This document shows positions 1 to 7,179 of a DNA stretch of 64,000 bases, one piece after another. The DNA is from Candidatus Wallbacteria bacterium. GTDB taxonomy: Bacteria > Muiribacteriota > JAQTZZ01. Under the pieces are notes generated by a model, which worked only from the letters and a program-made list of their open reading frames with translations, had not been told where the DNA came from and searched no databases. Made by a program: the position numbers and the translations under genes. Within the stretch, counting starts at the first letter, position 1, and the number at the start of each line of letters is the position of its first letter. The stretch lies in contig JAQTZZ010000007.1 of assembly GCA_028687545.1 (NCBI GenBank), positions 85,252-149,251 of the forward strand, read 5' to 3'.

Positions 1-590
1 CTCCACAGCGCCTCAGCCATTCCTTCCAGTATTTTGTTCTGCCTGTGCAGAAGGTCGATCTTGTCGTCAAGGCTGGAAAGCACACTGGCAATAGCGCGCT
101 GTTCTGATATAGGTGGAAGATAAACTGGTAGATTTCTAATTTGTTCAGATGAGATATTTGCTTGATTAGCGCTACCACCAGCGTTTAAAGCCAAATCAAA
201 GGTCACATCATCTTGCTTTAACAAGTAGTAAAGAAAATCTTCATCCAACACTTGAGAATTTTTAGAGAAAATTTTTCCTACTCGCTGATTAAGTAAAGCT
301 GGAAATGGTTTGTCATATCGGGTTACTTTTCCAACCATTGAAGATGGCTGGTGAATATGAGAGCCAGTCATTGCAATTAAAATGTCATGTTTACCCAAAA
401 TAAATTGCTTTAACTTGTTGCTTACTTCAAAAGGATAAAATTGAATATCATCAACTACTAGCTTCCCAGTTGCAACATTCTTGATTTTTATAACAGGTAT
501 TCCTCTATCAGAAAAATCTTCCGATTTAAAGGCAAAGCCATTGATAAGCTCTGCCACATCCCCCAACTTGCATTCCTTCCACTCACTCAT
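1..590 (-). CDS. hsdS: Type I restriction-modification specificity subunit HsdS, N-terminal part (runs off the window)
   Basis: My translation of the minus strand from an ATG at 590 opens with MSEWKECKLGDVAELINGFA, the usual start of an HsdS target-recognition domain. It stays open to position 1. Later it reads LPPISEQRAIASVLSSLDDK and ends in a coiled-coil-like IDLLHRQNKILEGMAE segment, the conserved spacer helix between the two TRDs. About 196 residues are present, so the second TRD and the C-terminal helix lie outside the window. The protein would give sequence specificity to the HsdM methylase encoded upstream at 1348-2958. No HsdR is in view. The start follows a GAGAGG-type ribosome site. 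Identity is firm; the recognition sequence cannot be inferred. Confidence 0.9.
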   Translation of the reverse strand, partial: MSEWKECKLGDVAELINGFAFKSEDFSDRGIPVIKIKNVATGKLVVDDIQFYPFEVSNKLKQFILGKHDILIAMTGSHIHQPSSMVGKVTRYDKPFPALLNQRVGKIFSKNSQVLDEDFLYYLLKQDDVTFDLALNAGGSANQANISSEQIRNLPVYLPPISEQRAIASVLSSLDDKIDLLHRQNKILEGMAEALW

Positions 591-603
591 CCCTGAACCT
601 CTC

Positions 604-786
604 TCATTTATTCTTCTGTTTTTCGATCTTCAGTACACCACTCAATTGGGAGTTACTGACTCCACAATCTGCTGATAAGGCAATTTGTGCAATTAGGGCA
701 ATAGGTTGTTGCCCTAATTGGCCAATAGGGTGTTGGCTGAATACAGGTTCCTTATTGTTTTTCACGGGATTATTATCATTCCTCAT
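604..786 (-). CDS. Small ORF between transposase and hsdS, unknown or non-functional
   Basis: A 60-codon reading frame overlaps the 3' end of the transposase by 11 nt and ends 13 nt before the hsdS start, so the gene order is unbroken from hsdM to hsdS. The DNA contains short palindromic stretches (a CCCTAATTGG/CCAATAGGG type repeat near 705-730), and the peptide has no recognisable motif. It may be only the 3' flank of the inserted transposase unit. The sole argument for a gene is its tight coupling to both neighbours. I do not recognise it. Confidence 0.25.
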   Translation of the reverse strand: MRNDNNPVKNNKEPVFSQHPIGQLGQQPIALIAQIALSADCGVSNSQLSGVLKIEKQKNK

Positions 787-1351
787 TTATTTCATCCCGC
801 ATGTTTCCGCTGTCCTGTTCCCAATTCATCGGATTATTGATTATATAATCACGGATGCGGTTCAATTCCGCGTCATCGCGGACAATGTGGTCATAATAGG
901 ATTTCTGCCATTGAAAATTCGTAAAACCGGCTTGATGAATTAATTTTGATGTTGTTGTCTTGAATGCACCGATCAATTGCGGTATCGGTTTTATTCGTAG
1001 GGAACGGTCGCGACCGTTCCCTACGGGAATGGGATTATCTACGCATTTCCCTACGGGATCATTTGCGTTCATGACAATATGGATAATTCCATGAAAATGA
1101 TCCGGCATTATTACGTATTCGTCAATTTCGATATGATCAAATTGTTTAAACAACCATTTCCATTGCTGTTCAACGATTTTTCCGGATTCATTCGCCTGTA
1201 CGGAACGGCCGTGATCGTTTCCTGAGATTATTTTCCCGAATGCATTTTCCCTGTTATGAACACATACAGTTACAAAATACGCGCCAGGTGTTGAATAATC
1301 ATAGCCTGGGAGACGGTTTGTTTTGCGATCGTGTAATTTATGGATTTTCAA
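776..1351 (-). CDS. REP-associated tyrosine transposase (RAYT, Y1_Tnp family)
   Basis: The 191-residue protein has the HUH signature in MPDHFHGIIH and a later SYYDHIVR segment holding the likely catalytic tyrosine, with the NNP motif of this family near the C terminus. RAYTs cut and join single-stranded REP hairpins. The probable start is a TTG that overlaps the hsdM stop (TTGA), so the gene sits inside the hsd operon in translational register. Two stretches, GNDHGRSVQ and VGNGRDRSLR, are encoded by palindromic DNA and look like repeat-derived inserts between the HUH motif region and the tyrosine. Family assignment is firm. Whether it is active or domesticated is unknown. Confidence 0.9.
   Translation of the reverse strand: MKIHKLHDRKTNRLPGYDYSTPGAYFVTVCVHNRENAFGKIISGNDHGRSVQANESGKIVEQQWKWLFKQFDHIEIDEYVIMPDHFHGIIHIVMNANDPVGKCVDNPIPVGNGRDRSLRIKPIPQLIGAFKTTTSKLIHQAGFTNFQWQKSYYDHIVRDDAELNRIRDYIINNPMNWEQDSGNMRDEINEE
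996..1025. repeat. 30-bp perfect palindrome inside the RAYT coding sequence
   Basis: CGTAGGGAACGGTCG is followed at once by its exact reverse complement, with the centre between 1010 and 1011. The flanks carry extra partial copies of the arm (CCCTACGGGA near 1045-1056). It encodes the VGNGRDRSLR insert of the transposase. Its size and shape match the REP-like hairpins that RAYTs act on. Confidence 0.85.
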
Positions 1352-2958
1352 TCCTTGATCTCCAATTTCGCCAGATTCTCACGAATCAGATCATTCAGCC
1401 TTGTCTCTTCCTTCATCTGCTCTTCAAGTTCAGCCTTCAGTTTCCCGAACCTTTCCACAAAATCAAAATCGTCCTCATCTTCTGGCAGGCCGATAAAGCG
1501 GCCAGGAGTGAGCACAAAATCCTTTTCCTGGATTTCAGCGAGGGTTATTGATTTGCAGAATCCTGGGATGTCTTCGTATGCTTTTTTTCCATTGATCCAG
1601 TTGTGATAAGTACTGGTTACTTTGTTAATATCTTCATCCGTGAAATCCTTTGTCCTGCGGTTGATCAGATATCCGAGATTTCTAGCGTCTATGAACAGAA
1701 CGTTATTCTTGCGGTTTTCCTTTTTGCGGGACAGGAACCAGAGGCAGGCCGGGATCTGAGTGTTCAGGAACAGCTTTGCCGGAAGATTGACTATGCAATC
1801 CAGAAGGCCAGCCTCGATAATAGCTTTGCGGATTTCGCCTTCACTGTTGGTTTTGGAAGTGAGAGAGCCCTTGGCCAGCACAAAACCGGCCCTGCCATTC
1901 TGTGACATGTGATAGATGAAGTGCTGAATCCAGGCGTAATTGGCGTTTCCTGCTGGAGGGATGCCGTATTTCCAGCGGGCGTCGTCTTTCAGGAGCTCTC
2001 CGGACCAGTCTGAGTCATTGAACGGCGGATTGGCTATGATGAAGTCTGCTTTCAGGTCCTTGTGCGCGTTGTTCATGAAAGAGCCTTCATTGTTCCACTT
2101 GATGTTTGAGCTGTCGATTCCCCGGATAGCCAGGTTCATTTTGGCAAGTCTCCATGTGGTCTGGTTGGACTCCTGCCCGTAAATTGAAATGCGATCCAGC
2201 GGGTTGAGTGAAACAGCTGAGCTGCCTTGCCGGTAATGATCCTGATGGGCTTTGATGAACTTCTCGCTCTGGATGAACATTCCACCAGATCCGCAGCAGG
2301 GATCGAACACCCGGCCTTCATAAGGCTCCAACATCTCCACCAGCAGCTTGACAACGCTTCTGGGAGTGTAGAACTGACCGCCTTTTTTTCCCTCTGCTAG
2401 CGCGAATTGACCCAGGAAATATTCATACACCTGTCCAAGCACATCTTTGCTTTTGGCTTCTTCAGTGCCCAGCGCAATTGTGCCAATCAGGTCGATCAGG
2501 CCACCCAGGCTTGCTCGGTCAAGGTTGGGACGTGCGTATACCTTGGGTAGAACTCCTTTGAGCGAAGGGTTCTGATGTTCAATGGCTTCCATGGCTTCAT
2601 CAACATATCCGCCGATGACCACCTTTTTCCCGTTAGCCAGAATGATCTCTGTCTTCTTTGCATTATCCAGGATCTGCTTCCAGCGTGCTGCAGGAGGCAC
2701 AAAGAAAACCTTCTCAGCAGTGTATTCGTTCGCATCCTCAGGATCAGAGCCTTCATAGTCGCCTTTCCCCTCAACAAGCCTGGAATGCAGAACCTCGAAG
2801 GCATCGGATATGTATTTCAGGAATATGAGCCCCAGCACGACATGCTTGTATTCGGCAGCATCCATGTTTTTCCGCATTTTATCAGCGGACTGCCATAGCG
2901 TAGCTTCTATTGATTCCTGCTTATTATTCTTCTTATCTGCTTGTCTGCCTCTAGGCAT
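1348..2958 (-). CDS. hsdM: Type I restriction-modification DNA methyltransferase subunit HsdM
   Basis: 536 residues, normal for HsdM. The N-terminal helical domain begins after a basic MPRGRQADKKNNK tail. The SAM-binding motif FDPCCGSGGMF starts near residue 218, and the N6-adenine methylase catalytic motif NPPF begins at Asn310. The C-terminal end is a coiled coil that would pair with HsdS. It transfers a methyl group to adenine in the HsdS-defined site. It is the first gene of the minus-strand operon hsdM-RAYT-orf-hsdS, with a GGAGGT ribosome site and its own promoter. No frameshift is seen. Confidence 0.95.
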   Translation of the reverse strand: MPRGRQADKKNNKQESIEATLWQSADKMRKNMDAAEYKHVVLGLIFLKYISDAFEVLHSRLVEGKGDYEGSDPEDANEYTAEKVFFVPPAARWKQILDNAKKTEIILANGKKVVIGGYVDEAMEAIEHQNPSLKGVLPKVYARPNLDRASLGGLIDLIGTIALGTEEAKSKDVLGQVYEYFLGQFALAEGKKGGQFYTPRSVVKLLVEMLEPYEGRVFDPCCGSGGMFIQSEKFIKAHQDHYRQGSSAVSLNPLDRISIYGQESNQTTWRLAKMNLAIRGIDSSNIKWNNEGSFMNNAHKDLKADFIIANPPFNDSDWSGELLKDDARWKYGIPPAGNANYAWIQHFIYHMSQNGRAGFVLAKGSLTSKTNSEGEIRKAIIEAGLLDCIVNLPAKLFLNTQIPACLWFLSRKKENRKNNVLFIDARNLGYLINRRTKDFTDEDINKVTSTYHNWINGKKAYEDIPGFCKSITLAEIQEKDFVLTPGRFIGLPEDEDDFDFVERFGKLKAELEEQMKEETRLNDLIRENLAKLEIKD

Positions 2959-2983
2959 ACTACCTCCAAATTTTCACTCTGCT

Positions 2984-3011
2984 ATTTTATCATATTTTCA
3001 GTTATTTTCAA
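2984..3011 (-). promoter_or_regulatory. Predicted sigma70-type promoter for hsdM
   Basis: On the minus strand TTGAAA (3006-3011) and TAAAAT (2984-2989) are 16 bp apart. They lie 26 nt before the hsdM ATG, with GGAGGT in between. The promoter is divergent from that of the ABC importer. Confidence 0.5.
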
Positions 3012-3039
3012 GGGGTTGAAAGGTGTTTTGCCTTTCACC

Positions 3040-3068
3040 TTGACAGAAAATACTGCTGCCATTATGAT
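3040..3068 (+). promoter_or_regulatory. Strong sigma70-type promoter for the ABC importer operon
   Basis: TTGACA (3040-3045) and TATGAT (3063-3068) are exactly 17 bp apart. Transcription would start about 20 nt before the ATG at 3095. This leaves no room in the leader for a cobalamin riboswitch. A small hairpin (TGAAAGG/CCTTTCA, about 3016-3036) lies just upstream of the -35. Confidence 0.75.
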
Positions 3069-3094
3069 TTTGTCATCAACAAACCGGGGGCCCC

Positions 3095-3919
3095 ATGAAA
3101 ATTCCACTGCTGTTCCTGATTCTCACCACACTATTCCTGTCCGCGTCACCCAGGGTGGTTTCACTGGCTCCCAGCATCACTGAAACGATCGCCTTCATCG
3201 GGGCCGAAGACTGCCTGGTTGGCGTCACCACCCATTGCGTCTATCCGGAGCGCGCTCTTAAGCTTCCTAAAATCGGCGGCTATCAGGGAATCAATTATGA
3301 GCGCATCATGCTGCTCAAACCTGACCTGGTGATCGGCATTCCTGCGATTCATGACGCACAGGAAAAATTCAGCCGCCTGGGTCTTAATTATTTCGAGATC
3401 AAGCAGGATAATATTGACGACATCTTCAAGTCAGTTCTCAAGCTGGGCCGCCTGCTTGACCGCAGGGAGCAGGCTGAACTAAAACTGCTGGAAATGAAAA
3501 ACGAGATCCGTGAGCTGGCAGTGAAGTCCAGAAGCAGCAGCAAGGTTCTGCTGGTGATAGGGAATCTGCCGGGCGAACTCAAGGATATCTATCTGGCAGG
3601 CCCTGACTGCTTCCTGGGTGAATTGCTTAGCCGGCTTGGTTACATCAACGCCTACGAAGGGAATATCGAGTATCCTAAAGTTTCAGTGGAACAGATCCTG
3701 AAATCCTCACCTGAACGGATTATTATACTCAGTGAGAAGAACAACCTGAGCGATCAGGAAACAGCGGCGCTCTGCGCCCCCTGGAAATCCCTTAAATTGA
3801 AGCATTCTTTCCAGGTGGATGTGCTGCACGGGGAAGAAGTTTTCATACCAGGCCCGCGGCTTCTCACCACCATGAAAAAACTCCAGAAAATCCTGGAATC
3901 GAATGCTGCAGGTCAGTGA
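3095..3919 (+). CDS. Periplasmic substrate-binding protein of a B12/Fe(III)-type ABC importer (BtuF/FhuD-like)
   Basis: 274 residues with a short N-terminal signal peptide (hydrophobic LLFLILTTLFLSAS) and no lipobox. The body opens with PRVVSLAPSITETIAFIGA and later has LPKIGGYQGINYERIMLLKP and DLVIG, the pattern of PF01497 (periplasmic binding protein type 2). The family captures cobalamin, haem or ferric siderophores and delivers them to a FecCD permease. The ATPase and permease genes follow with overlaps of 17 and 11 nt, so the three form one operon. B12 is a plausible substrate because two B12-binding radical SAM proteins occur in the window, but iron chelates cannot be excluded. Confidence 0.88.
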   Translation: MKIPLLFLILTTLFLSASPRVVSLAPSITETIAFIGAEDCLVGVTTHCVYPERALKLPKIGGYQGINYERIMLLKPDLVIGIPAIHDAQEKFSRLGLNYFEIKQDNIDDIFKSVLKLGRLLDRREQAELKLLEMKNEIRELAVKSRSSSKVLLVIGNLPGELKDIYLAGPDCFLGELLSRLGYINAYEGNIEYPKVSVEQILKSSPERIIILSEKNNLSDQETAALCAPWKSLKLKHSFQVDVLHGEEVFIPGPRLLTTMKKLQKILESNAAGQ

Positions 3920-4643
3920 TCTTTCTTTTGCAGGCATCCTCTCTGGAATCAGCTTCCAGGCTGGACCAGGCGAAATTGTAGGCATAGTTGGGGAAAACGG
4001 AGCCGGAAAGACCACACTTTTGAAGGCAATTCTGTTCCATAATAAAGAAACTGGCGGCAGCATTTCGATCTGCGGCCGAGAAATTGATACCCTCAGCCGC
4101 AGAGTGATAGCCAGGCATTTCGCTTATATTCCCCAGTCTTTTTCGGTAGATTTTGACGTCAGAGTTCAGGATTTCCTCTACCATTCCAGGTACGCTTATG
4201 ATGAAAACCGCAATTCTTCCGCCCGGAAAATCGAGGAGGCAGCCGAACTCTGCTCAGTCACAGGATTTCTCGAAAAAAATCTCAGACTTTTAAGCGGCGG
4301 CGAACGGCAGCGGGTAATGCTGTGCTCAGCTGTAGTTCAGAATGCACCGGTCTGGCTGTGTGATGAACCGACATCCAATCTGGACCCTAAAGCTGAAGCG
4401 GATTTTTTCAATCTGCTGGAAAAAATCCGGAAAGAGAGGCAGCTGACAGCTCTGCTGGTTTCCCATAATCTGCAGCAGATCGTCCGTCATTCAGATAAAA
4501 TCCTGGCCCTGCGGAACGGACGGGTGCTTTACTACGAACCTGCGTCATTCTTCACCGCCGAAATCTTCAGCAATATCTACAACGCTAGATTCACGATGCT
4601 GGAACATGGCGGCCGCAAACACATCGTGACAGGTGACGCCTGA
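3903..4643 (+). CDS. ABC transporter ATP-binding protein (BtuD/FecE type)
   Basis: 246 residues. Walker A GENGAGKTT is at about residues 30-38 (Lys36). The signature LSGGERQRV and Walker B VWLCDEPTSNLD follow, then an H-loop SHNLQQI. It hydrolyses ATP to drive the importer made with the neighbouring binding protein and permease. The ATG lies 17 nt inside the end of the upstream gene, which indicates translational coupling. The length is typical for the family and all catalytic motifs are present. Confidence 0.92.
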   Translation: MLQVSDLSFAGILSGISFQAGPGEIVGIVGENGAGKTTLLKAILFHNKETGGSISICGREIDTLSRRVIARHFAYIPQSFSVDFDVRVQDFLYHSRYAYDENRNSSARKIEEAAELCSVTGFLEKNLRLLSGGERQRVMLCSAVVQNAPVWLCDEPTSNLDPKAEADFFNLLEKIRKERQLTALLVSHNLQQIVRHSDKILALRNGRVLYYEPASFFTAEIFSNIYNARFTMLEHGGRKHIVTGDA

Positions 4644-5601
4644 TTTGAAGCCAAAACTGATTGTCTTTTCCCTGCTGCTTCTCATCCTGTCTCTCTGCTG
4701 TTCCATGATCGGCCCGAGACTCGATTTCCACGATGACTATCAGCGCGACATATTCATCAACCTCCGCCTGTCCAGAGTGCTGCTCGCCTTTGCGAGCGGA
4801 GCGATCCTTTCGCTCTCGGGCCTCTGCTTCCAGACCCTCTTCAACAATCCCCTGGCCTCACCCTATACACTTGGAGTGGCATCCGGCGCTTCGCTAGGTG
4901 CAGCCTTGATGATCAAGCTGGGACTCAATTTTTCCCTGTTCGGAGTCTCTGCGGTTTTCCTGGGAGCTTTCCTGGGTGCGCTCATTTCCATCTTTTTTAT
5001 TTATGGGCTGAGCCTCTTGAAGAGAAGCGACAGAATGTATGTCCTGCTGCTGTCCGGGATTGCCTTTAATTTTTTTGCCGGCAGCATGCTGATGTTTTTA
5101 CAGTATCTGGGCGACCTCTCGCAAGCCTATCAGATCCTGCGCTGGACCATGGGCAGCCTTGATTCAGTGGACTTCTCACCCATTCTGCGACTCCTGCCCT
5201 GGTTTCTGCTGATCATTTTTTTGATTTTCTATTATTACCGCGAGCTGGACATCCTACTCTTCGGAGAAGAGATGGCCCTGAGTAAAGGAGTGGAAGTGAA
5301 GAAAATCCAGCTGCAGTTCTTCTTCCTGACTTCAGTCTCAGTTGGAGCAGTAGTGGCTGTCTGCGGCCCGATCGGATTCGTGGGCCTGATGGTGCCGCAC
5401 ATGGTACGCAGGATGACGGGCTCAGCCCATTTGACTCTTGCCTTTGTGACGATCTTCTTCGGCGGCTTTTTCCTGACATTCTGCGATACTCTCGGCCGGA
5501 CCATGATGACTAATAACGAAATTCCGGTGGGAATCATCACTGCCCTGCTGGGCGGCCCGTTCTTCCTCTACCTGCTGTTTTCAGGCAGGGAAAAAATGTG
5601 A
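4633..5601 (+). CDS. FecCD-family ABC transporter permease
   Basis: 322 residues with around nine or ten hydrophobic segments. Typical FecCD motifs are present: RLSRVLLAFASGAILSLSG near the N terminus, NPLASPYTLGVASGASLGA, and VCGPIGFVGLMVPHMVRR before the last membrane helices (the coupling-helix region). It forms the inner-membrane channel for B12 or ferric chelates together with the two upstream genes. The start is a GTG at 4633 overlapping the ATPase gene. An in-frame TTG at 4645 is an alternative that would start directly before the first membrane helix. Confidence 0.9.
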   Translation: MTPDLKPKLIVFSLLLLILSLCCSMIGPRLDFHDDYQRDIFINLRLSRVLLAFASGAILSLSGLCFQTLFNNPLASPYTLGVASGASLGAALMIKLGLNFSLFGVSAVFLGAFLGALISIFFIYGLSLLKRSDRMYVLLLSGIAFNFFAGSMLMFLQYLGDLSQAYQILRWTMGSLDSVDFSPILRLLPWFLLIIFLIFYYYRELDILLFGEEMALSKGVEVKKIQLQFFFLTSVSVGAVVAVCGPIGFVGLMVPHMVRRMTGSAHLTLAFVTIFFGGFFLTFCDTLGRTMMTNNEIPVGIITALLGGPFFLYLLFSGREKM

Positions 5602-5684
5602 AAGATTATTCTTGCTTCGTTCTGCTGAGTGCATGGACTTTCTCAACTCACCTAGTTCCAAAATTCGCGATTGAATGCAGGCGT

Positions 5685-6110
5685 CTAAATAATGATCGCA
5701 TCCCGCCGGAATTCCTCGCAGATGTTCGGGTATTTTTTGTCCAGACCCAGGAATTGCTCTTTGGAAAGCGGGCTGAAGCTGAATGCACCTAATCCGTGTT
5801 TCAGTGTCATTTCATAGCATAAATCCGTCAGCTTCGGCACTTCCACTGAGTAATCACATTGATCCAGGAGCACCAGGAAATCCCAGTCTGACAAAGGCTG
5901 ATGAGTTCCTCTTGCCCTCGAACCCACAAGCCTGATTCCCAGAAGCCGTGTCTGATAGATATTTTTCAGAATCTGTGAAATATCGTCCAGCATGGCCTGC
6001 TCGTTCCGGTCAAACCTTATATTTCTTAGGGTTCCTGCTTCTTTGACTGTAATTCCGAAATCAGGCCAGCCTGTTTTTTCGCCATTTAGCATTGCTTTTT
6101 CAAGGCCCAT
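5685..6110 (-). CDS. MNT-type nucleotidyltransferase domain protein, orphan
   Basis: 141 residues with the minimal nucleotidyltransferase signature GSRARGTHQPLSDWDFLV (Gly-Ser followed by the Asp-x-Asp metal site). Such proteins commonly act as antitoxins that AMPylate a HEPN toxin (MntA/HepT pairs) or modify small molecules. No HEPN-like ORF is adjacent on either side, so the partner is missing or elsewhere. A consensus TATAAT lies exactly 6 nt before the ATG and there is no Shine-Dalgarno, which suggests a leaderless mRNA. The gene is convergent with the importer operon and divergent from the ComB-like gene. Confidence 0.75.
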   Translation of the reverse strand: MGLEKAMLNGEKTGWPDFGITVKEAGTLRNIRFDRNEQAMLDDISQILKNIYQTRLLGIRLVGSRARGTHQPLSDWDFLVLLDQCDYSVEVPKLTDLCYEMTLKHGLGAFSFSPLSKEQFLGLDKKYPNICEEFRRDAIII

Positions 6111-6116
6111 AATCTA

Positions 6117-6122
6117 ATTATA
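6117..6122 (-). promoter_or_regulatory. -10 element (TATAAT), leaderless start of the MNT gene
   Basis: TATAAT on the minus strand, then TAGATT, then the ATG at 6110. The -35 region at the right distance (CCTCAT, 6140-6145) is poor. A transcript starting 7 nt after the -10 would begin on the start codon. Confidence 0.5.
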
Positions 6123-6157
6123 CAGTAAATCCTGCAGATATGAGGAAAAATCTGAGA

Positions 6158-6186
6158 TTGAGTTGTAATGGATAACAATGTAGATT
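6158..6186 (+). promoter_or_regulatory. Predicted promoter of the ComB-like gene
   Basis: TTGAGT (6158-6163) and TAGATT (6181-6186) are 17 bp apart, about 38 nt before the ATG at 6224. The gene has a purine-rich ribosome site (AAGGGA). Confidence 0.5.
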
Positions 6187-6223
6187 GTTGATTATCAGTT
6201 GAGCATGAACAAGGGAATAAGGA

Positions 6224-6955
6224 ATGTTTACTTCCCAGAATACATTTGATGTGCGTTTCGACTGGGGGCTGAATGGTGTCCTGAATGTCGCTAATCATGG
6301 ACATGTGGCTGTGATTGTCGATGTGCTTTCCTTTTCCACTTGCGTGGAAATCGCCTGTTCAAGGGGTGCTTTTATTTTGCCTTTTCAATATAAAGACTCG
6401 CGGGCAGGAGGATCTGCGAAAAACAAACAGGCTGTTCTGGCTGGAAATCGTGGATCTGGGAATCTGTCACTCTCCCCGGAGTCATTATTGAAAATCGAAC
6501 CTGGGACACGACTTGTTTTGCCGTCACCCAATGGTTCCACCATTTCCCTTGCCTGCACTGCACCGGTAATTCTGGCAGGGTGCCTGCGGAACGCTGGTGC
6601 AGTTGCAAAATACGCTGCAGCTGCGGGAAATCCTGTTTCCGTGATCGCGGCAGCCGAACAATGGCCTGACGGAGCAGTGCGATTCGCATTTGAGGATCGG
6701 ATCGGGGCAGGTGCGATTATTCATGGCCTTCCAGGTTCCAGGTCGCCCGAAGCGCTGGCCGCCGAATCAGCTTACCTCGCAGCCGAAATCAACTTGTGTG
6801 CCCTGTTGGCGGCATGTGCCTCCGGCCGTGAACTGATCGAAAGAGGCTATGCCGAAGATGTTAAACTTGCCGCAGACCTGAACGTCAGCCGCTGCGTTCC
6901 TCTGCTTACTGCAGAAACATTTATTAATATAGCTATAGAAAAATCTGCCTCTTAA
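6224..6955 (+). CDS. comB: 2-phosphosulfolactate phosphatase family protein (ComB-like)
   Basis: 243 residues. The N-terminal VIVDVLSFSTCV corresponds to the VDVLRAST motif of ComB (PF04029), followed by LVLPSPNGSTIS and then FAFEDRIGAGAII, all characteristic of the family. In methanogens ComB removes phosphate from 2-phosphosulfolactate in coenzyme M synthesis. In bacteria the same fold is often found without that pathway. No ComA, ComC or sulfolactate genes are nearby, so the true substrate is open. The usual Arg after VDVL is replaced by Ser-Phe, so specificity may differ. The gene stands alone with its own promoter. Confidence 0.8.
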   Translation: MFTSQNTFDVRFDWGLNGVLNVANHGHVAVIVDVLSFSTCVEIACSRGAFILPFQYKDSRAGGSAKNKQAVLAGNRGSGNLSLSPESLLKIEPGTRLVLPSPNGSTISLACTAPVILAGCLRNAGAVAKYAAAAGNPVSVIAAAEQWPDGAVRFAFEDRIGAGAIIHGLPGSRSPEALAAESAYLAAEINLCALLAACASGRELIERGYAEDVKLAADLNVSRCVPLLTAETFINIAIEKSAS

Positions 6956-7096
6956 ACCGCATTCGGAGCAATCAGACTTTCATCTCCATATGGTATTGAG
7001 AACAGGTCAGATTGTTGTTCTTATTTCACTAATAATTCGACTATCCTGATCGCTTAGTGCCTTCGCAACTCCCGCGGTAATAAAATTGTAACAAAA

Positions 7097-7112
7097 TTGT
7101 AACTGGATTAAG
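7097..7112 (+). repeat. 16-bp conserved upstream element, copy 1
   Basis: TTGTAACTGGATTAAG occurs here, 67 nt before the ATG at 7180, and identically at 10501-10516 before the fourth paralog. A TATAAT follows at 7126-7131. It may be a shared promoter or regulator site, or simply a relic of the gene duplication. Confidence 0.5.
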
Positions 7113-7179
7113 TGCTTCATATCGTTATAATAATGATAAGAACCCTAGGAATAAGGGAAGAATTTAGGAGGAAGTAGAA

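Noticed and set aside
2959..3094. Possible cobalamin riboswitch before the importer
   Set aside because: The space is 136 nt and is taken by two divergent promoters; no B12-box-like core is visible.
5598..5792. 64-codon ORF overlapping the end of the permease gene
   Set aside because: Its second half is antisense to the MNT gene, which has clear motifs, and no ribosome site or family resemblance is seen.
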